From: Spirochaetales bacterium
GTDB taxonomy: Bacteria; Spirochaetota; Spirochaetia; Sphaerochaetales; Sphaerochaetaceae
Assembly (NCBI GenBank): GCA_017962865.1
Contig: JAGCUM010000142.1
Coordinates: forward strand, 1 to 8,741
Reading direction: 5' to 3'
DNA length: 8,741 nt
In this document: positions 5,783 through 8,741 of the stretch, in pieces
How positions within the stretch are numbered: position 1 is the first letter of the stretch
How the letters are laid out: every line of letters starts with the position of its first letter
Program-made: the position numbers and the translations under genes
Notes under the pieces: model-generated
What the model was told of the DNA's origin: nothing
What the model saw: the letters and a program-made list of their open reading frames with translations, nothing else
Database searches by the model: none

Positions 5783-6511
5783 ATGTCTGATCACAGTGCT
5801 CCCAGCCTTTCTGAGAACAGAAAGCGGGAGCTTTTTTCTTTTCAAAGCAAAGTAGGCCTCTCTTTCAACGATTTATCGCTACTGAACAACGCGTTCATCC
5901 ATTCCTCCTATGCCAACGAGGCAAAGGGGGACGTGCGCGACAACGAGCGTCTTGAGTTCCTGGGTGACAGCGTCCTATCTGTCGTGGTATCGGAATGGCT
6001 GTACCGCAATCTCAAGGGCGATGAAGGCGACTGCACACGCGTTCGCAGCCTCGTTGTAAGCGAGGATGCCCTCTATGAGGTCGCAATCTCAATCGGATTG
6101 GACAAGCTGCTTGTGATGGGCCACGGCGAGGAGATCACCGGCGGAAGACACAAGAAGGCCATACTTGCAGACTGCACCGAAGCAGTCATAGCAGCAATTT
6201 TCCTGGACAAGGGCTTCGATGAGGCAAGGGCCTTCGTACAGCGTGAAATCGTACCCATCATCGACAAGGTGATGGAAAACCGATACCGCAAAGACTACAA
6301 GACCCTGCTGCAGGAGCATGTGCAGAAGAAGTGGAAGACAGTTCCCACATACAACCTCGTATCTGCAATGGGCCCGGAGCATGACCAGGTCTTCTATTAT
6401 ACGGTGACATTGCACGGACAGACCTTCGGTCCTGCCAGCGGCAAGAACAAGAAAGATGCCGAGCAGAGCGTTGCCAAGGTTGCCCTGGATGCCATGGGCA
6501 TCAAGTATTGA
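5783..6511 (+). CDS. rnc: Ribonuclease III
   Basis: RNase III cleaves double-stranded RNA, including rRNA precursors. The 242-residue protein has the catalytic domain signature NERLEFLGDSVL (54-65, with E58 and D62) and the second acidic pair D130/E133 in DCTEAVIAAIFLD. A C-terminal double-stranded-RNA-binding domain follows (DYKTLLQEHVQKKWKTVPTY to KDAEQSVAKVALDAM). ATG 5783 is the only reasonable start, 5 bases after the acpP stop. No Shine-Dalgarno sequence is visible, which suggests coupling to acpP and low output. Codons 6-19 contain a terminator-like hairpin followed by T6. The 3' end overlaps the convergent cca gene by 11 bases. Confidence 0.97.
   Translation: MSDHSAPSLSENRKRELFSFQSKVGLSFNDLSLLNNAFIHSSYANEAKGDVRDNERLEFLGDSVLSVVVSEWLYRNLKGDEGDCTRVRSLVVSEDALYEVAISIGLDKLLVMGHGEEITGGRHKKAILADCTEAVIAAIFLDKGFDEARAFVQREIVPIIDKVMENRYRKDYKTLLQEHVQKKWKTVPTYNLVSAMGPEHDQVFYYTVTLHGQTFGPASGKNKKDAEQSVAKVALDAMGIKY
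5798..5837 (+). terminator. Terminator-like hairpin inside the rnc coding start
   Basis: GCTCCC (5798-5803) pairs with GGGAGC (5826-5831), and CTTTCTG (5807-5813) pairs with CAGAAAG (5818-5824) around an AGAA loop. G5805 can also pair with C5825. Six T follow at once (5832-5837), then CTTTT. This is a textbook Rho-independent structure lying 20 bases after acpP, but within rnc codons 6-19. It probably ends most rpmF-acpP transcripts and lets a fraction read into rnc. Confidence 0.7.
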
Positions 6512-7853
6512 ATTTATTCTTGTATAACAAATTAGCCTGATTGATCAGAGTCTCTTTATCATTGAGCGAGGGATAGTCTATGACCATCTCCAGAAGGTCG
6601 TTCAGGATGTCTCCCATGACCTTGGATTTGGGTATTCCGGCCTCGGAGAGGTCGTTGCCGGTGACGGCCAGATCCTTGACGCTCATGGGCTGGTTTTCAA
6701 GCTCACGGATGCGCCCGATGAACTCGTCATACTCATCCGCCTTGCTCTTTCCCTCGGAGGCAATCTGGTCGCACCACTGCAGCTCGAAGAGCTCGTTGAT
6801 GTTGTCCTTTCCGATGCGTCTGATGAATCGTTTTACGGCTCCGTCCGTCCAGTCGCTGCGGTATTTGACCATGTGGTTGGCAATGAGGTTGCATACGTCG
6901 TCGGTAAGCTGGTTGGAGCACTTGAGGCGCCTCATGACAGTCCTTGCGAGCTCGGCGCTCTTGACGTCATGGCCGTAGAAACGCATGATGCCGTAGGTAT
7001 TGATGACCATGCACTTGGGCTTTGCTATGTCATGAAGAAGGGCTGCAAGGCGCACGGTATAGCTGTAGTTGTAGTAGGCTGCGGCATCGACCGTGTTGTA
7101 GATGTGCTCCAGCACATCGGAGGCACCTACCTTGGTCTGCTCGATTTTACGGCATTCGGCAAGCTCAGGAAGGATGATACCCAGCACTCCCATATCCTCG
7201 AGAAGCCTTAGTCCCACGGTCGGCTTTTTTGATGCAAGGATCTTCGAAAGCTCGTCGTAAATTCTTTCCTGCGAAACATTTGAAATGCTTCCCGAGAGTT
7301 CGGTGGCGGCTTTCATCGTATCCGGATCGGGCTCGAAGCCGAGCTTTGAGCAGAACCTTGCAAGGCGCATGATTCTAAGTGCATCCTCACCGAAGCGCTC
7401 TGCCGGAACGCCTATTGCCCTTATGGTCTTGTCCTTCAGGTCCTTCATACCGTCGAATAGGTCTATGATGTTGCCGTCCAGACAGTCGGCGGCAAAGGCG
7501 TTGACTGTGAAATCACGCCTTGAAAGGTCTTCCGAAAGGTCCGTGACGAAGGTGACATTGTCCGGATGTCTCTGGTCCGAGTAGGCCCCCTCGGTGCGGA
7601 ATGTCGTGACCTCGAAGGTATCGTCCTTGAAGAGGACCGTGACGGTGCCGTGTTTGATGCCGGTGGGGATGACGTGGCGGAACATCGAGATGACTTCTTC
7701 GGGTTTGGCGTCGGTACAGAAGTCGTAGTCGCTGTTGGGGATGCCCAGAAGGTGATCACGTACCGCTCCGCCGACGATGTAGAGCCTTTTGCCGTTTTCA
7801 CGGAAGATTGAGGCGAATCTGCGGATGTTGTCGGGGACGGGATACTTCTTCAC
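6501..7853 (-). CDS. cca: tRNA nucleotidyltransferase (CCA-adding enzyme) with HD domain
   Basis: This enzyme adds or repairs the 3' CCA end of tRNA without a template. The 450-residue protein is a class II nucleotidyltransferase. It shows YIVGGAVRDHLLG (25-37), the metal-binding D42-Y-D44 in SDYDF, RRDFTVNA (112-119), EDALRIMRLARF (156-167) and, further on, LAALLHDIAKP with H274-D275 of an HD phosphohydrolase domain. A poly(A) polymerase or A-adding specialist of the same family is possible, and sequence alone does not settle it. The start is GTG, since the frame has an upstream TAA and no nearby ATG. The leader has AAGGTGG 12 bases before it and a stronger AAGGAG further up. A three-codon ATG frame ends at TGA overlapping the GTG. 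It converges on rnc and diverges from ileS. Confidence 0.94.
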   Translation of the reverse strand: MKKYPVPDNIRRFASIFRENGKRLYIVGGAVRDHLLGIPNSDYDFCTDAKPEEVISMFRHVIPTGIKHGTVTVLFKDDTFEVTTFRTEGAYSDQRHPDNVTFVTDLSEDLSRRDFTVNAFAADCLDGNIIDLFDGMKDLKDKTIRAIGVPAERFGEDALRIMRLARFCSKLGFEPDPDTMKAATELSGSISNVSQERIYDELSKILASKKPTVGLRLLEDMGVLGIILPELAECRKIEQTKVGASDVLEHIYNTVDAAAYYNYSYTVRLAALLHDIAKPKCMVINTYGIMRFYGHDVKSAELARTVMRRLKCSNQLTDDVCNLIANHMVKYRSDWTDGAVKRFIRRIGKDNINELFELQWCDQIASEGKSKADEYDEFIGRIRELENQPMSVKDLAVTGNDLSEAGIPKSKVMGDILNDLLEMVIDYPSLNDKETLINQANLLYKNKFNT

Positions 7854-7870
7854 GCACCCATCTTACCACC

Positions 7871-7899
7871 TTGAGGCTCCTTCTGAAAAGTATTATAGT
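7871..7899 (+). promoter_or_regulatory. Predicted promoter of ileS
   Basis: TTGAGG (7871-7876; four of six) lies exactly 17 bases before TATAGT (7894-7899; five of six). The predicted start is near 7906, giving a leader of about 32 bases before ATG 7938. Four bases of its -10 element are shared with the minus-strand TATAAT of cca. Confidence 0.55.
7892..7897 (-). promoter_or_regulatory. Predicted -10 box of cca (TATAAT on minus strand)
   Basis: Reading the minus strand, 7897 to 7892 is a perfect TATAAT. The -35 region at 16-18 spacing is poor but lies in AT-rich DNA. The predicted start near 7885 leaves a leader of about 32 bases before the GTG at 7853. The box overlaps the opposite-strand ileS -10. 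Confidence 0.45.
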
Positions 7900-7937
7900 A
7901 TTCACGTTATTTTCTAGTATTTTATGGAGAAACACAT

Positions 7938-8741
7938 ATGTTCAGAAGCGTAGATCCCAGACAGGATTTCCCCAAGATGGAGGAGAAAATCCTGGAGTTC
8001 TGGCAGAAGAATGAAATCTTCAGAAAGTCGATCGAATCCAGACCGGCCGAGAGCGAGTACACACTTTACGACGGGCCTCCGTTTGCTACGGGTCATCCGC
8101 ACTACGGACACCTCGTTCCGGGTACAATCAAGGATATCATTCCGCGCTATCAGACAATGAAGGGCCACAGGGTCGTAAGAAACTGGGGTTGGGACTGTCA
8201 CGGACTTCCGGTTGAGAACGAGATGAAGAAGAAGCTCGGTATCTCAAGTGCAAAGGAAATCCAGGAGTACGGCGTTGCCAGATACAACGAGGAGTGCCGC
8301 TCCATAGTCCTGCGCTTTACAAGCGACTGGGAGAACACCATCAACCGCATGGGCCGCTGGGTAGATTTCGAGCACGGCTACAGGACCATGGACATCACCT
8401 TCATGGAGAGCATCTGGTGGGTCTTCAAGTCCCTCTATGACAAGGGCCTGATCTACAAGGGCTACAACATCCTGCCTTACAGCCCCGGACTGGGCTGTCC
8501 GCTTTCGAACATGGAAGTGAACCTCGGCGGATACAGGGACGTAACCGATCCTGCCGTCACGGTCCGCTTCAAAGTCCGCGGCACGGAAGATACCTATTTC
8601 CTTGCATGGACAACGACTCCGTGGACTCTTCCTTCCAATCTGGCTCTCGCTTTGGGTCCCGAGATCGACTACGTCAAGATCCTGGACAAGGAGAGCGGAG
8701 ACAAGTACATCCTCGGAAAGAGCAGACTTTCTTCCTACTAC
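7938..8741 (+). CDS. ileS: Isoleucyl-tRNA synthetase, N-terminal part (cut by window end)
   Basis: This class I synthetase charges tRNA-Ile. The first 268 residues are present, and the frame is still open at the window edge. The N terminus ([21 protein letters not shown]) is followed by [16 protein letters not shown] with the HIGH-type motif as H55-Y-G-H58, then [25 protein letters not shown] and [19 protein letters not shown]. The editing (CP1) domain begins near [23 protein letters not shown] with HYGH and the [11 protein letters not shown] context are of the eukaryote/archaea-like type 2 IleRS, not the common bacterial DGPPYANGDIHIGH form. Type 2 enzymes are known in spirochaetes and are typically mupirocin-insensitive. 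GGAG (7926-7929) lies 8 bases before the ATG. Confidence 0.96.
   Translation, partial: MFRSVDPRQDFPKMEEKILEFWQKNEIFRKSIESRPAESEYTLYDGPPFATGHPHYGHLVPGTIKDIIPRYQTMKGHRVVRNWGWDCHGLPVENEMKKKLGISSAKEIQEYGVARYNEECRSIVLRFTSDWENTINRMGRWVDFEHGYRTMDITFMESIWWVFKSLYDKGLIYKGYNILPYSPGLGCPLSNMEVNLGGYRDVTDPAVTVRFKVRGTEDTYFLAWTTTPWTLPSNLALALGPEIDYVKILDKESGDKYILGKSRLSSYY

Noticed and set aside
6488..6502. GATGCC-ATG-GGCATC perfect hairpin near the rnc/cca junction
   Set aside because: No T-run follows on either strand, and it lies in the last conserved codons of rnc, so a terminator call is not justified.
6873..7211. Plus-strand frames of about 100-130 residues opposite cca
   Set aside because: They lie fully antisense to conserved Cca motifs, have no ribosome binding sites and no recognisable domains.
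7854..7870. Three-codon ATG frame upstream of cca ending at a TGA that overlaps the GTG
   Set aside because: It has an AGGTGG upstream and could couple to cca, but a three-codon frame is easily chance and I cannot support it as a leader peptide gene.
1..8741. CRISPR array, tRNA/rRNA genes, insertion sequence or phage features
   Set aside because: No regularly spaced direct repeats, tRNA-like cloverleaf, transposase or integrase motif was seen; the window is core housekeeping sequence.

Overview
The window holds a compact bacterial housekeeping neighbourhood of translation, RNA-processing and cofactor genes. Gene order (ffh-rpsP-KH-rimM-trmD-rplS, then yraN-small zinc protein-coaD, then rpmF-acpP-rnc) and a eukaryote/archaea-like isoleucyl-tRNA synthetase (HYGH in a GPPFATG context) suggest a spirochaete of the Treponema/Sphaerochaeta type. 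This is a judgement from remembered gene order and protein style, not from a search. Base composition looks moderate, and genes are closely packed or overlapping with frequent GTG/TTG starts.

Layout. Bases 1-438 contain no confident gene: they hold small inverted repeats and a degenerate 9-base Ala-rich-coding repeat. A well-formed promoter (TAGACA-17-CATAAT) sits just before the ffh start and opens a six-gene plus-strand operon: ffh (SRP GTPase), rpsP (S16), a KhpA-type KH protein, rimM (16S maturation), trmD (tRNA m1G37 methyltransferase) and rplS (L19). It ends at a strong Rho-independent terminator (3966-3996). A TATAAT box only 6 bases before the next ATG starts a second unit: yraN, an unrecognised small CxxC/HxxC protein, and coaD (pantetheine-phosphate adenylyltransferase), joined by 1- and 4-base overlaps. 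A third unit, rpmF (L32), acpP (acyl carrier protein) and rnc (RNase III), has its own promoter next to a perfect 7-3-7 palindrome. A terminator-like hairpin lies inside the first codons of rnc. On the minus strand, cca (tRNA nucleotidyltransferase with HD domain) converges on rnc with an 11-base overlap. It diverges from ileS, which runs off the right edge.

How it fits together. Nearly every product serves protein synthesis: ribosomal proteins (S16, L19, L32), ribosome assembly (RimM), rRNA processing (RNase III), tRNA maturation and charging (TrmD, Cca, IleRS) and co-translational targeting (Ffh). CoaD leads to CoA, the donor of the 4'-phosphopantetheine arm of AcpP, so coaD next to acpP links CoA and fatty-acid synthesis.

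No new multi-gene system is evident. The points most worth a second look are regulatory: two promoters placed so that ffh and yraN mRNAs would be leaderless or nearly so, a terminator embedded in the rnc reading frame, overlapping divergent -10 elements between cca and ileS, the palindrome before rpmF, and the uncharacterised zinc-finger-like protein before coaD.
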